A model generated the notes under the pieces. The model did not search any database, was not told the DNA's origin, and was given only the letters and a program-made list of their open reading frames with translations. Below are positions 10,553-23,210 of a stretch of 64,000 bases of DNA, in pieces (positions within the stretch are counted from its first letter, which is position 1; every line of letters begins with the position of its first letter). Origin of the DNA: Diphasiastrum complanatum. Taxonomy: Eukaryota; Streptophyta; Lycopodiopsida; Lycopodiales; Lycopodiaceae. The stretch lies in the NCBI GenBank assembly GCA_029204225.1, contig CM055092.1:13332476-13396475 (forward strand). Reading direction: 5' to 3'. Made by a program: the position numbers and the translations under genes.

Positions 10553-12270
10553 ATGAAGAGCGATGAAGCTAAGAACAAGTGGTACATTGACAATGGAGCA
10601 TCCAAGCACATGACTTCAAGGAATGAATGGTTCTCAAAACTTAGAGAACTTCACGATGGAGATGAAGTTGGTCAAGCGGATGGACAAGTGCTACCTGTTA
10701 TGGGATTCGGAGTGGTACTAGTGAAGCTTGCGAATGGGAAGATCAAGTGAATCAACAATGTGCAGTATGTGCCTGGCTTAGCCAACAACAATTGTCAGTT
10801 GGGACAATGGCAAATCAACAATTAAAAGTCGAGTTTGATAGCGACAAGTGCCTTGTCAAGGACATCAAGAATCACTATAAAGTGATTGCTATAGGGGTGA
10901 GAGTCAATGGAAACAAGTTGTATAAATGAATGCAAAATCATTTGATCAAGCCATGGTGGGTATTATGGTTGATAGCCGAAGGGACCTTTGGCATCAAAAA
11001 TTTGGCCACATCAGTGCTCAAAGCCTACAAGTTTTGAAGAGAAACAACTTGGTGATTTGTTTGCCTAATATTTCATTTGAAGAAAAAATTTGTAAGTATG
11101 TAATATGGGCAAACAACATAGGGAGAGATTTTCCAAGAGTGGAGCGAGAAGAGCCAATGGGATCCTAGACCTTGTCCATAGTGATCTATGTGGGCCTATG
11201 CAAACGAAAGCTCTCAGTGGCTATTACTATTTCATTACATTTATTGATGATTATAGTAGATGTATGTGGATTTAAAAGGGATCAAAAACCCCCTTAAAGG
11301 CTAGAGATGAACCTAGCTTTGATGGGTATAGTGCTCAAGACTCAAGAACCTAATTCATTTGATGAAGCAAAGGAGTACAATGAATGGAAAGCAACTATGG
11401 AGACATAATTGGAAGCCATAACGAAGAACAAGACATGGGACTTGTTGAACTACCTGATGGTAAGACATCTATCTCTTGCAAATGGAAAACAAGGTCAAGT
11501 ATGGAGCGAATGGACAGCTCAGCAAGTATAAAGCACGACTAATTGAGAGAAGATTTGCGCAACAAGAAGGTATTGATTTTGAGGAAACCTTTGCACCCAT
11601 AGCTAAGATCGTCGCCATATGTTCTATTATTGCCATTTCTACTTTTTATGGTTGGAAGATCCAACAAATGGATGTGTTAAAATTAATTTTCTTAATGGAG
11701 TGCTAGATGAAGAGGCGTATTTAGTAGCCTCAAGGATTTTTTGAGCCAGGGAGAGGACATGTTGTTTGCAAGCTCAACAAAGCTATTTATGGATTGAAGC
11801 AAGCGCACAGGTGGGATACTCTTGCGTTGATGAACACTTCAAGCGAAGAGGAATGGTAAAGAGAATGTTGATCCTAATCTTTACATTCTATAGCAAGATT
11901 CAAATATAATGTTCATTTTATTACACGTGGATGATTTGACTATTACATGAAGTAATGAGAGCTTAATAGATATATCAATTGAAATCTTTCCAAGGCTTTT
12001 GACATGAGTGATGTAGGATTGATGAACTATTGTCTTGGCATTGAAGTATGGCAAAAGGAAGACACTGTCTTTCTTACACAAAGCAAATACGCACGAGATT
12101 TTTTTTATAAGTTCAATATGCAGGATTGTAAGCCCGTATGTACACCGATGGATGTCAACACGAAGCTAACTACATATGATGAAGATGTAAAAGTGGATGG
12201 TTATTCATAAAGGCAACTGGCGGGTTGATTTACTTGACACACACACTACCTAATATTGCTTATTTTGTTG
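10553..12270 (+). pseudogene. Copia pol remnant (protease, integrase, RT), right of the nested insertion
   Basis: Blocks in order are the protease region KWYIDNGASKHMTSRNEW (about 10577), the GAG-pre-integrase part ending RRDLWHQKFGHIS (about 10975), an integrase scrap FIDDYSRCMW (about 11240), the RT start YKARLIERRFAQQEGIDFEE (about 11525), LNKAIYGLKQA (about 11780), and the segment GLMNYCLGIEVWQKEDTVFLTQ (12016 onward). Many stops and deletions, including most of integrase, separate them. The last part is closely related to the copia tail at 39690-40948. It ends where transposon copy C begins. Confidence 0.82.
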
Positions 12271-12358
12271 TGTTGTAAATTAAATTATGCAAGATCAGGT
12301 CCTAGTAGATTTGTTATGTCAGATTATATACTGGAGCTTACTTTGTTTTTTATCATTT

Positions 12359-12798
12359 CAGGAAACAATTTTCCTTGATGATTTCGCAATTCGTCGAGGA
12401 GGGCATAGATCTTCTGTTGGAGAATTTTCAAGAGATCATGCACTGGGCCACTGTCTGAAGTCCTTCAAGAATAATGAGATAAGTGTTGCCCATTCAAAGT
12501 TCATCAACATAGTGAAACTATAATTATGGCAATCAAGGCACTATCTCATTTTCTTGGAGGACATAATTTCAATAAGGTGCATAAAATAATTTTTGTAAAG
12601 AAAACTATTGCGGTTAAAATTTTAGGATATGGACCAGTGAATTCCATGCTCAGATCATCTCATTTTGTAGTGTATGCTGCTTACATTGATCTGAGTAAGC
12701 ATGAAAACTATGAACTATTGGATCCATACGAAAGAAGAAAATTGTTGCATGATTATAAGTTGCAACTTTCATTGGAAAAAATATCGGAAGCAGATTAG
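12359..12798 (+). pseudogene. Transposon ORF2, last exon (copy C)
   Basis: A splice acceptor (ATCATTTCAG) precedes the exon, at the same place as in copies A and B. The protein block reads FLDDFAIRRGGHRS, HALGHCLKSFKNNE, HSKFINI, MAIKALSHFLGGH, KIIFVKKT, SMLRSSHFVVYAAYIDLS and ends near LLHDYKLQL. It breaks once, near 12521, where the frame shifts between the two pieces. I do not recognise the family and see no catalytic motif. It always lies tail to tail with the transposase, which suggests an element-encoded accessory protein. The downstream UTR gap to the transposase stop is very short. Confidence 0.7.
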
Positions 12799-12829
12799 AT
12801 ACTGCTGAATTGTACTTTGTAAATATTTT

Positions 12830-15644
12830 TGTTTAATATACAAAATTTTATTGTGTGTCTATAGCCTACTGGCTTGTATAAATTTGCATGCTTTTTGAAA
12901 TTTTTTATAATTCGTCGATTTTGTATTATGACGAATTTGGATTCTTCTGTAAAACCATTGAAAAAGTTGTAGTATATAGTTGTTTTTTGTGCTAGTCCCG
13001 CCATGTTATGTACTTTTATGAAATGCTGCTCTTGCTTGCTAATGAGATTTTTCCATTCCTTGCGATGACCATATGCTAAGACTTCCACTATTTCTTGCAA
13101 AAAATGTCGAATGATGTCGTAATATGTGCTGCATGTCATAAAAACATAATCTAATCAGTACCAAAAGTATCTAATTTAACTGCACATATTTGTCTATCGT
13201 AGTGTAAAATCAAAATCTTACCATATAATGTGTTATATGATCAATACCCCATGCACTTTGAACTGCATCCACAAATTTATTGGTTGTTTTCTGTATCATT
13301 TGAACATCAATATTTAAAAATTTATCTTTTCTCAAGTATTTCACCATGTTGTCTAACTTTTTCCAAACTTCTACTTTGTGTATACGAGTAGAACCTTCTT
13401 CGAAATCCTGAGTTGCTACAATAATTTCTTTCCAAACCGTGTATTGAACCTTAGATTATTTGCCAGAATAATTTGATAAAAATCTTCGAGCTTTAGATCG
13501 GCCAAAGCTAGGCTTGCATGAAATATTTTCTGTTTTGCATGATAGCTTGTCATCATTGTTTCTAATCTTCCTCCAAAGCCTCTAATTTAACGTGGCCTTT
13601 ATGTAAGCCTGCTTTGGACAACACATTCTCTAATATGGAAATAGCTTCCTTCGCTGAGGCCTTTGGCTCGGAATTCCATGCAAACAAGATGTGAAGATAT
13701 ATTATTTTATCTATAATACGCACCTCCGCATGCAATGTACAGATATGAACATTTCGTAGAGGAATCGGTAGTACAGATTTTGGGATTAGGATCTTTTCAA
13801 CCTCTTGATATTCCTGTACTCCTTGTCATATCTTTTGCTATTTTCATGCAGTACAAACAAGGGTGTTTAGAGTTAGCGCCATGAGATACATTGAACATAC
13901 ATTCTAATGACTTCAGATCTCCTGCTAAATGCCATTCAATGTTAAAAGTGCCAATTTCAGGAATATTGAGTGGAACTCCCTCCATGTGATTTTTTATGGT
14001 GGCAAAATATGATGTTCTACTAAATATCAATGAGAGAATGTTATGGTCTTCTTTCAGCACCTATAAGAGAATACAAAAATGTGATTAGCCTCATAATATC
14101 GACACAAAGAAGATTTTAGATATGAAATCCATATTCAAATGATTATCCCCATTTATTATGCGAAGGAACTGCTATACTTGAAATGCTGCCAACCACCAGA
14201 TATTATTTTCTGATTGAACACTGAAATTGAGGCCTTCTGAGTCTTCTAGATTTGAAAGTGCTCCATTCATGATTGTGAGACTGACTCTTTCCATTTTTTG
14301 TCCTTTTATAATTTCAGACTCATCTAACTTGAGAACAACTATCAACTTGTTATTGACATTCTCATTTGTAATACCGTAAATATTTATATTGAATGTAAAT
14401 AACTGATTAATGTCAATAAATAAATGGTTGGAATTGTTATATGCTAGACTTTCTCCTTTCCAGCAATACACTTCATTGATATGAGATGGATTACCAACTA
14501 TTGTCTGCATACCAAGGTTTAACATATCTTTTTTTTTTAAAGATGAAATGATCGTGGGATTGGAAACTTTTTGATATTTACCTGTGCAAATGCCTCCTTT
14601 ATCATCTTGAACATTGTTGCATATGCTTCCCTACTGATGCTAGAAAAGTCACATGCCCCCTGAAGCAATGTAGTGTCTAATATTTTTTCAACTTCATCCA
14701 TAATGCTATAACTAATTGAATCCTTAATCTTTTTCATTTTGTTATTATTTAACATTGATTTCATAGATTTTCTATGAGCCTAGTGAGTTTTCAATTGGAA
14801 TCTCATCGGCCAAATGGTCTTCAACAACCAATGCTGATCTGCATTGCAAACATAATGTTCATGAAAATGTCAGTAGAAATTAGGACACTCATAGTATTCA
14901 CAACAGTATATAATAAGCAAATCAACAGAAAGTTGAAATGAACAAATAACAAAATTAGTGATTATGAATGAATCAAAAAGTTCAAGCAATATTCAATACC
15001 AAATAAGCTATAACTTACTTGAATGCACGGATTCGTCTTTTTCTATGACCTCCTCTAGATAATAGATCACATATATCCTTGTTTACCAGTCTTTTCCTCT
15101 TGTCGCTTCAGACCTTTCTGTTGAGCACATCCATATCTTTAACAAGAGACAAATATGAGATACGCATGGATTGAAATGCAATTTTTATCTCATCATTACT
15201 AGTTGTATAATGATCCAAAGAAGATTTCAACCTTTGGATCTCCTCCTTGAGCATCTCATTTTCATCCAAACAAGTTTTCATCTTTGTAAATTTTTCTTCA
15301 CACTCCTTTGATATTTTCCTTGATTCCTCTTTCAAATAATGTATTATTTGCATTGAATGTGCATTCCCATAGAGCATCAAATTCTCATAGTTATCCAGAA
15401 GGCCATTTTTACCATGACACATATAGATTATTAACTGACTCACCGAATGAAAATCTAGATGTTGCAATGAACATGGATCAGTAGGATACAATGTTCCTGA
15501 TGACCATAAATCTACATGTTTTAGCTTTTCCTCCCTGTATCGGACCATATCAGAAGTTGACAATTTGGGTTGCTTTGAATTTCTCGTCCTGAGCGGAGCA
15601 TATTCTGGTGATAGATCCACATGAAGATGATAAAGCTTTGTCAT
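12830..15644 (-). pseudogene. Transposase of the H3/Ulp1 element family (copy C), spliced and decayed
   Basis: It starts at 15644 with MTKLYHLHVDLSPEYAP, followed by a coiled-coil stretch (LKEEIQRLKSSLDH). Exons then carry an N-terminal helical part (14764-14537: TLLQGACDFSSISREAYATM), a first acidic block VVLKLDESEI (Asp codon about 14322-14324), a second block WHLAGDLKSLECMFN followed by HPCLYC (Asp codon about 13917-13919), an internal exon ending AWGIDHITHYM (about 13220), and a last exon with WSSQGMEKSH (about 13060). D, D and E with a Cys pair after the second Asp are the expected layout of an RNase-H-fold transposase. Introns at 15020/14840, 14170/14060 and 13220/13120 have GT-AG ends. 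Several stops make it non-functional. Confidence 0.75.
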
Positions 15645-15980
15645 CAGTATAGTAGTATAGTAACAAACAACACAATGACAATAACAAAGCTGGAGATGGC
15701 GCTAACGACTCTGCTGGAGATAGAGATGGCGTAGGCTTTTTTCAGAAATGTCACTCCTAATTCAAATTTTTGAGTGTTCCCAACTATTGGGAGGGAATAT
15801 TTCAACATTTTGAAAAATTATATTTTAACTGTGGTTAAACACCAGTGAAGTTTGATGTGATTAAGCTAAGGTGCATTCATTTACATAGAAAGTAGTGTGG
15901 GCAGATGTGTAAAGAAGTTAGAAAATGATATTATAATTACTTTATAGTTATTTTTCTCTCTCCTACATGGCATTTCTTAT

Positions 15981-16012
15981 AGGGCCCTCTTTGGGCCCAT
16001 ATTTTCTCTAAT
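15981..16012. repeat. Candidate terminal motif of copy C
   Basis: The stretch containing GGGCCCTCTTTGGGCCCA and then ATTTTCTCT lies about 340 bp outside the transposase start. A similar stretch (GGCCCTCGTCGGGCTC, then ATTTTCTCT) lies about 450 bp outside the ORF4 start of copy D, reading outward in the same sense. That is what a terminal inverted repeat would give. No target duplication was confirmed. Confidence 0.4.
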
Positions 16013-17213
16013 GTCAAATATGTAGACTGTTAAAAAACAGTTCATTTTTAGCAGGTTGCATTTGAGAGAGTAAAAATCAGAGAAGGAAGAAGGGCTGTTG
16101 GGATGAGTAGGAGTTAGATTAACTTCCAACAAAATGTAATGAAAATTTTATATATTTCTCAATATGATGTGTATTATTTGTTTATCATGCCCATTTTGGA
16201 ATTTTTTGAAATGCATATGGCTGTGAATTTTCTAAAGTTTTTAACTCAATGGATTGAGATTAGGCACAAACATAAAAGAATGCAATCATGAAAGAATTTT
16301 AAGATATATATCCAACATAATTACCTCATGGTTAATCACCCTCTAGGTTAGTAGGCCACATCATAAAGGTTAATTCCAAGTAGTTAGCTTATCTATAAAC
16401 AACCGTATTAGTTTCATTAGAAAGAGGAGATAAAGATTATTAATCGAGTAGAAAATCATCTAAAGATGGGATCCAACCCAGTAGGTTGACATGAGGTATT
16501 CTTATTCTTCAGAAGGAGAAGGAGGTGAGAGGCTTTCATATGCATGTCAACTACAAGGGATCTGTGAAAAGTATAGTACTAAGGACCATAAATGGATCTG
16601 TGAATGATCCACAAGGTGATTGTATGCTTGTTAAACAATCTATCAGAAACTAGTCATCAGAAAACAAGATCTAGTTTAGCAGCTTGATAGAAAACAAGTA
16701 GAGACAATCAAAGCATTGATCAATTAGTGTAATCCAACTCCACACGTGTGAAGATAAGCTGTAGTACGGCTTGTAGACAATGTTTACAAAGTTCCAAAGC
16801 TGGGTTTCATTGGAAATCAAGAGTAATCACTATACAATGAGAGGAAACTCGAGTTTCTCCTTGAGGCTCCAAAAAGTTTCTATCTTCTCACTATGGAGAA
16901 TGGGAATACATAGTAAAACACACTTCCTTTGCTAAGTTAGGTGAAAATCCAATATGTAATAAGGAAGTAGACTCCACTTTCTTGCCCTAATGTGAAAACC
17001 CTAGCCTAGATCCAAGAGTCATGCTTGGTAGGTGCATGGTAGGTACAAATCTCATCATAAATCATGGTCTAGATCCTACAAAGTCGGAATCACTACCAAA
17101 TCAACACAATCACTCCTCTTGACTCGTGGTAACCTACTTTAGGTGTGTATGTACAAGTGGCACTTTGGCCATTCAAGTAACCAACAAACAATATTGACAA
17201 AATGTACAATATT
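16013..17213. other. Anonymous sequence and probable copia LTR body
   Basis: No gene is visible. From about 17252 leftward the DNA is the 3' LTR of the minus-strand copia at 17214-21190, opening (minus strand) with TGTGAAAAATTGCC after a GAGGAGGAG purine tract. Its far end could not be fixed. A CACACGTGTG palindrome occurs near 16742. Sequence between about 16030 and 16480 is unassigned. Confidence 0.5.
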
Positions 17214-17253
17214 CTACATGGCTAGATTTGCCAATGTAGGCAATTTTTCACAC

Positions 17254-20200
17254 TCCTCCTCAAATCTAGCCTTGGAGATCACAATGCTTTTATCAATAAC
17301 TCCAATTGAAGATCTAAGCTTGACAAATGAATCGTTAGGTAAAAGTTTAGTAAACAAATCAGCCAAGCAACTTGATGATGTCACGTGTTGGAGCTTGATC
17401 TTTTTAGCTTGCACTTTTTACCTCACGAAATGATGAGCAATTTCGATGTGTTTGCTCCTTGCATGGAATGTAGGATTAGTTGCAAGTGATTGGGCTGATT
17501 GGTTGTCACAATAGATGATAGGGATCTCCTCCTCCATGACATGAAGCTCCACCAATAGCCTTTTGAGCCACAAGACCTCCTTGCATGTTGATGTCAAGGC
17601 CTTGTATTCGGATTCTGTGGAAGATAGGGAGATGGTATCTTGCTTTTTGGAAAGCCATGATACTACTCCATCACATAGAAAGGTGGCAAAGGCACTTGTT
17701 GATCTTCTATACACTTTGTCACCTGCAAAATTCGTATCACTATAGGCTCTTAAGCCAAGATTAGTTCCTCTATCTAAAATGCCAAAATTCTTAGTGGATG
17801 AAATGTATCTAAGAACTCTTTTGGCCATCTTCCAATGTGAAACTAGAGGACTTTGCATGAATTGGCTTAACTTTCCAGCACTATAACTAAGATCAGGTCT
17901 AGTTATAGTTAAATAGATCAAGGAGCCAATAAGCCTTCTATATAATGTGATGTCCTCAAAGGATGCTTCATCACAACCAATAGATGCTTTTACATGTTGC
18001 TCCATTGGTGTCTCAATGCCTTTACAATTCTTCATTCCAAATCTATCTAGGATGGATGTAGAATATTTAGATTGACAAATGAAGCTAAAATCACATTCTC
18101 TAATAAACTCTATTCCAAGAATGAAGCTTAATAGGCTGAGATCTACCATCTTAAACTCTTTTGCTAAAGCAATTTTTACATCCCTAATTCCATCTAGATC
18201 ATTACCGCTCAATGATAATGTCATCTACATACAAAACAAGAATAATGATCATGCCATCATGAAAACTTATATACAATGATGGATCATAGGCACTTATTAC
18301 AAAATTGATAGAGATGAGAAAAGAGTTTAGCCTAGAGTACCATGCTCTAGGTGCTTGCTTGAGCCCATAAAGGCTCTTCTTCAAAAAACACACCTTTCCT
18401 TCATGCTTTGCCTTGATGAAGCCCTCGGGTTGCCTCATGTAGATCTCTTCCTCCAAATAACCATTGAGGAATGCATTTGTGAAGTCAAGTTGGAATAGCT
18501 CCGAATTGAAGGTTGTAGCAAGACTAATGATCAACCTGATAGTAACAAGCTTAGCCATAGGAGCAAAAGTCTCATCATAATCAATGCCTTTGGTTTGTAA
18601 AAAACCTTTGGCAAAAAGCCTAGCTTTATGCTTGCTTATTGATCCATATTGATTATACTTCAATCTAAATACCCACTTGCAATCAAGAGGTTTCTTCTCT
18701 TGAGGAAGATCCACAAGATCCCAAGTATGATTCTCAATAAGAGCATCATACTCTACTTGCATAGCATCCATCCAACTTTTAGACTTACAAGCATCTTCAT
18801 AGCATGTTGGCTCATCTAACATTGAAGTAAGAAAGGTGTAAGATGTGAAAGATGATGAGCCTTTCCTTTGATGACCTTGACCATCATAGGTGAGCCTCAA
18901 TGGCTCGGATCTTGCCCTTGTAGATCTTCTTGGAGTTCTTAGAGTTCTTGCATCTTGAGGTGGATCCTCAAGTTCTTCTTCACTTGGAAGCTCCTCCTCC
19001 ATCCTAGCATGATCCTTGGCATCAAGATGATTAGTAGCATTATCATCCAAATCACAAGCATGTCCTTCATAAAAAATAACATCCCTACTCACTATCACCT
19101 TGCTAGTGATGGGATTGAAGACTCTATAACCTTTGCTATTCTCACCATATCCCACAAAGATGCCTTTGATGGATGTTGCATCATCCTTCCTTCTCTTATC
19201 CAAGGATTGGTGTACATAGCAAGTGGATCCAAAAACTTTGAGATCCTTGAGATTGGGCTTCTCTCCAAATAGAGCTTCAAATGGTGTGATCCCTCCAATG
19301 GCTTGGTTTGGCAATCTACTGCACAAATAGTTAGCACAAGTTATTGCTTCACCCCAAAATGGTTTGGATAGAGAAGCATCTAACCTTAAGGCCTTAGCAC
19401 ACTCACAAAGAGATCTATTTATTCTCTCACTCACTCCATTTTGTTGAGGGGTGTATGGACATGACAACTCCCTCTTTATGCCATTAGAACTACAAAAGTC
19501 AATCAACTTATTGGAGATATATTCACCTCCATTATCACTCCTTAATACCTTAATCTTGGTACTAAGTTGATTTTCTACCAAAGTCTTGAACTTTACAAAA
19601 GAATCAAACACCATTGATTTGCTAGACAAGAGGTACATCCAACAAAATCTAGAATAGTCATCAATGAATATTACATAGTACTTGGCACCACCATTAGACT
19701 CATGTGAAAAACTATGAACATCCGAATGGATGAGTTCAAGAGGAGAGTTTGATCTTGATGTAGATCTTGAGAAGGGTAGTTTGTGAGCCTTTGAGAGGCT
19801 GCATGCTTCACATCTCTTCCTACACTTTGACAAATGCTTGGGGAGTCCAACTGCAAGCTCCTTTGCAACCATAGATTCCATGGCTTTGTAGTTGGGGTGG
19901 CCCAACCTTTTGTTCCACAGTTCCACCTTTGCCAAGTTAACAATCTCCACTGCAATATTAGCATCAAGCTTAAACAATCTACCTTACTTAAAGCCTTTGG
20001 CTATACATGCATCATTTCTAAGGATGGAACAAACTCCATGCTTAAATTGTACATCTAGGCCATTATCCATTAACTGGCCACCACTAAGCAAATTCTTGGT
20101 TAACTTAGGAACATAAAGAACATTATCAAGATTCATCCTTTTGGATGATCCCACATACAAGGGAATTGTTCCTATTCCACTTATCTTACATTCTTGACTA

Positions 20201-20274
20201 CTTGCAGTATAGATTGATCTATGTAAGTCATTGTAAGAAAGTAAGGTGGAGAATATGTCTTTTTGATATGTCAT
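17254..20274 (-). pseudogene. Copia pol (protease tail, integrase, RT, RNase H)
   Basis: The frame 20274-19984 carries the protease tail (MTYQKDIFSTLLSYNDL, LDNVLYVPKLTKNLLS). After a TAA, 19977-18202 is a 591-residue open frame with GAG-pre-integrase (RLGHPNYKAMES, CEACSLSKAHKLPF), integrase catalytic parts (HSDVH, FIDDYSRFCWMYL, LRSDNGGEY, YTPQQNGVSE) and RT (LDFTNAFLNGYLEEEIYM, SLYGLKQAPRAWY, LYVDDIII). A frameshift near 18215 leads into 18224-17418, the end of RT and RNase H ([39 protein letters not shown]). A stop at 17418 separates the last 65 residues. Confidence 0.9.
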
Positions 20275-20279
20275 GTGGG

Positions 20280-21190
20280 AACTTGCCCCATTATCAATTC
20301 ACCAAGAATCATTGGTGTTGCTCTTGGATGATGGTGGTTTGTTGGAAACCATCAAGGATGACTCTTCATCCTCCTCCCCTGATGTGCAATGTTGCTTTGT
20401 TTGCTCTCTTGTGCCTTCTTCTTCTTGAGACATCCTGATGCAAAATGTCCTTTCTTTCCACAGAAAAAACATTTGTACTTGGACTTGTCTTTGATCTTGC
20501 CCTTTGACCCTTGAAGTGCTTCTTCTTGCCATTGGTCTTCTTCTTGCCTTTGAATGAGAAATTAGCTTTCTCATCACCATCCTGCAGAGAAATAGCATTC
20601 ATTCTTGCATTGGTATGCATCATGCTACACTCTTCAGCCACTAATACACTGTGTAGCTTTTCTATAGTAGGCAAAGTGTCTTGGATTGCAAAGCTTTGGA
20701 CCAAATTTGTAAAGCCACTCCCTAGACCATTGAGGACAATCTGAACAAGCTCACTATCTTAAATCTTCTCTCCAATGGAAGCTAACTCCCTATTGAGAGA
20801 CTTGATTCTTAGAACATAATCCTGTGCACTCTCATCACTCCTCTTCATATTTTGTAGAATCTGATTCCTAAGCATGAGAACCCTCGAAGTGTTACTAGAC
20901 TCATAGATAGATTTTAAAGATTCCCAAGCCTCTTTAGCACTCTTACATGATGATACTTCCCTTAAAAGATCATTGCTTACATTCATCTTAATACAGTGAA
21001 GTGCAAGCCTAGACCTCTTCTTGTATCTCACTAATTCCTGTGCACCTAGAGGTTCATCTTCATCATCTATTAGAAACTCATAAAGATCTTGGAGCACCAT
21101 TAGTGACTCCATCCTCACTTTCCAAATAGCACAATTGGTGGAATTTAACCTCTCACTAGCTTCTAGAAGGTAGGCTCCCACTGATCCCAT
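20280..21190 (-). pseudogene. Copia gag with zinc knuckle (UBN2-type)
   Basis: The frame starts MGSVGAYLLEASERLNSTN and shows the standard copia gag: a WKVRMESLMVLQ motif, AKEAWESLKSIYESSNTSR, and SAQDYVLRIKSLNREL. An in-frame TAA at about 20759 interrupts it. The next block (20704-20366) reads LVQSFAIQDTLPTIEKLHSVLVAEE, then a basic stretch, then a complete knuckle CFFCGKKGHFASGC in a neighbouring frame (about 20480-20440). Gag would form the particle; this copy needs two repairs to do so. Confidence 0.85.
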
Positions 21191-21224
21191 CTTACTAGCA
21201 AAATTCTACACACAAGATATAGAT

Positions 21225-21690
21225 TTGTTTGGACCTGAAACTCACAAAGGTTTCGACCTTTCCACGATAGTTAGTTTATGATTTGTAGAATTTCATTATG
21301 TGTCTAGGCTTGTTGCAAATATAACACACCTTCTTAGTTTTCTTCTAAGACATGCGTTTCTTTCGCTAGGTCTCTGCTATTATTTTATCAAGCTCATCAA
21401 TGTATTTGATCTAAGCTCTCTGACAAACCTATTTTTTTCTCTTATTTAGTTTAAGTGCTGATGGATTTTCTTGAAGCTATCTCCTTGATGCCATCATTGT
21501 GGAGTCACAAGTTTTTTTCCCATTTGAATCACATCATCAAAAGCTCGAAGAAAATTGCACTTGCATTTGTTGTAATAGTCAACCAACAAACCTAGGATTG
21601 ATAGACAAAGTGTCGACTTAGAATCGAATGACGAAATTTTGTTCAAGTCCAAACTTTTATTTTCCATCTTGCAATTCACAAACTTCTAAT
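21225..21690 (-). pseudogene. Second copia gag fragment, heavily decayed
   Basis: On the minus strand, 21679-21494 contains MENKSLDLNKISSFDSK, a stretch typical of another copia gag group. Near 21340-21280 lies a damaged knuckle CYICNKPRHIMKFY whose last cysteine is lost. Frames are broken throughout. Sequence from about 21690 to 21940 holds nothing I can recognise. Confidence 0.6.
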
Positions 21691-22189
21691 AGTAGTTCAA
21701 ATCATCTGCAACTACAAATGACTTCTTAAAAACTTCCAAAAACAACATCCCATGTAGCAGATTTTGGCTACAGAACACGCCACCTGGTATGACATTTTGT
21801 CATGGAAAAATAGGGCCATGCTTTCAATCTTCTTTTCTTTTGGGATATCGATAATGTAAATGTTTTATTTGACAAGTCATCTATGACCTCACATTTTTTT
21901 TAAAAAAAATTCACCCTCATATACGGCTTAAGTTAAAAATTTAATGACAGATGGTTGGATTGAGAAAATTGATGTAACATTAACGTAATTACATAATTGT
22001 CAAATCATGGTTTACAAGATTAACTAGAGTTAACTCGTAGTGCCAAATAGTTCAGTGTTTCAAATTTTTGCCTACACATATTTCCAAGGCTTTTCGCCTA
22101 CCCATATTCTCAAATTCATAGTTCAGTGTTTCAAATTTTGGCCTGCACATAACGAGTGTCATCATCAAGGAAGCCGTGCTCCTCAATCG

Positions 22190-22990
22190 ACTCTGTGATT
22201 ATCTTCGACAGAGAGAGATGACAATGGATTATGGGTGCCAAGAAATATTCAAAAAACTCTTTGGCTCTGATGCATCCATCATCAAAAGAAACATTTCGAA
22301 AAAGCAAAAGGACAAAACTATCATTTCGATCTTATTGGAAGGATAGAATTTTGGATTTTAGAATATCATTAGGAGGTGAATCTATTTCCAAAATTTTAGT
22401 CCAACATGTATATACGCATTCAAAGATAAATGTGAAAAGATTCAACCATCAGGATCACAAAAAAAACAACTATGAGTATTAATATATTATAATACTTTGA
22501 TTTTTTTTGTCATTTCTTATCATCTATTATTAAACTTGCCTATCTGATCATTTTTCTCTTGCAGATTTATATCCATTGCAATATAAATGAATGGGAGCCA
22601 AGTTAATCTCTTGTACGTGTGTTTGATGTAGTACACACTAATATTAGACATCTGCAATATAGAGGTAAAACTGTAAAAGATCTTGCTGAAGTAATTGTAA
22701 ACACTCTATTTTTTATGTATAATTTCTTCCAAAAATTGCTCATATACTATGATCTTTACACAAAATGTAACATACTTTGTGTTAAATTTATGCAGGTACA
22801 TAAAAGAATGAGCTCGAGATCAAATGTAGAGATATTGGCAAAACTATCCAACTGATGGAAGAATACTGAGATTTACTATCAGAAAATACACATCCATCTT
22901 CATTACTCAAGATGAAAACAAGGATCTTGTCTCTTATCAATGTAGAAAACTTGCAATCTAGTATTGTACTATGGACACAACTTGATTGTA
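22190..22990 (+). pseudogene. Transposon ORF4 (copy A), degenerate
   Basis: It aligns with ORF4 of copies B and D. Recognisable parts are LNRLCDY near the start, DNGLW, HHQKKHF, the block around SISKILVQHVYTHSKINVK (22380-22430) followed by a donor-like site, then after a long T-rich intron an exon with NGSQ and QYRGKTVKDLAE (about 22590-22690). Frames shift several times. No family or function is recognised. It converges with the H3/Ulp1 gene, whose stop is about 220 bp away. Confidence 0.6.
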
Positions 22991-23210
22991 AGAATCTATA
23001 TTGATATTAATAAAAATCTCATAAATGGGTTGCTTACATGTATGATTTTGTCTCCTTTTTCGGATGGTAATATATACACATTTACAATTGAAATCCTATT
23101 CAGTAACTTTATCTTTATTTTCTAATATAGTATCAGGAGCTGTGATGGCAACAATCTCCTGTCTTGTAATTTCGCCTTCCTCTGTATCAGGAATGACTTG
23201 TATGCCTCTC

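Larger units (their letters stand above)
12290..16012 (-). mobile_element. H3/Ulp1 DNA-transposon family, copy C (transposase half)
   Basis: The segment holds the transposase gene on the minus strand (15644 to about 12830) and the 3' exon of ORF2 on the plus strand (12359-12798), convergent with about 30 bp between them. This is the mirror image of the left half of copy B (51733-55930). It starts inside an ORF2 intron, next to copia sequence, so its H3/Ulp1 and ORF4 half is absent here. The right side runs to a terminal-like motif at 15981-16012 that resembles the outer flank of copy D. Confidence 0.75.
17214..21190 (-). mobile_element. Nearly complete Ty1/copia element (minus strand)
   Basis: Gag, protease, integrase, RT and RNase H follow in copia order on the minus strand, ending in a purine tract and the start of a 3' LTR at about 17252. 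It is closely related to the copia at 59415-63250. A short leader precedes gag, but at about 21225 the sequence changes into another copia gag, so the 5' LTR is absent. About five lesions (stops near 20759, 19984 and 17418, frameshifts near 20366-20280 and 18215) interrupt an otherwise full polyprotein. Confidence 0.88.

Noticed and set aside
12795-13139. Minus-strand frame starting MTCSTYYDIIRHF as a separate gene
   Set aside because: It is an out-of-frame reading over the last transposase exon of copy C, whose true frame has WSSQGMEKSH.
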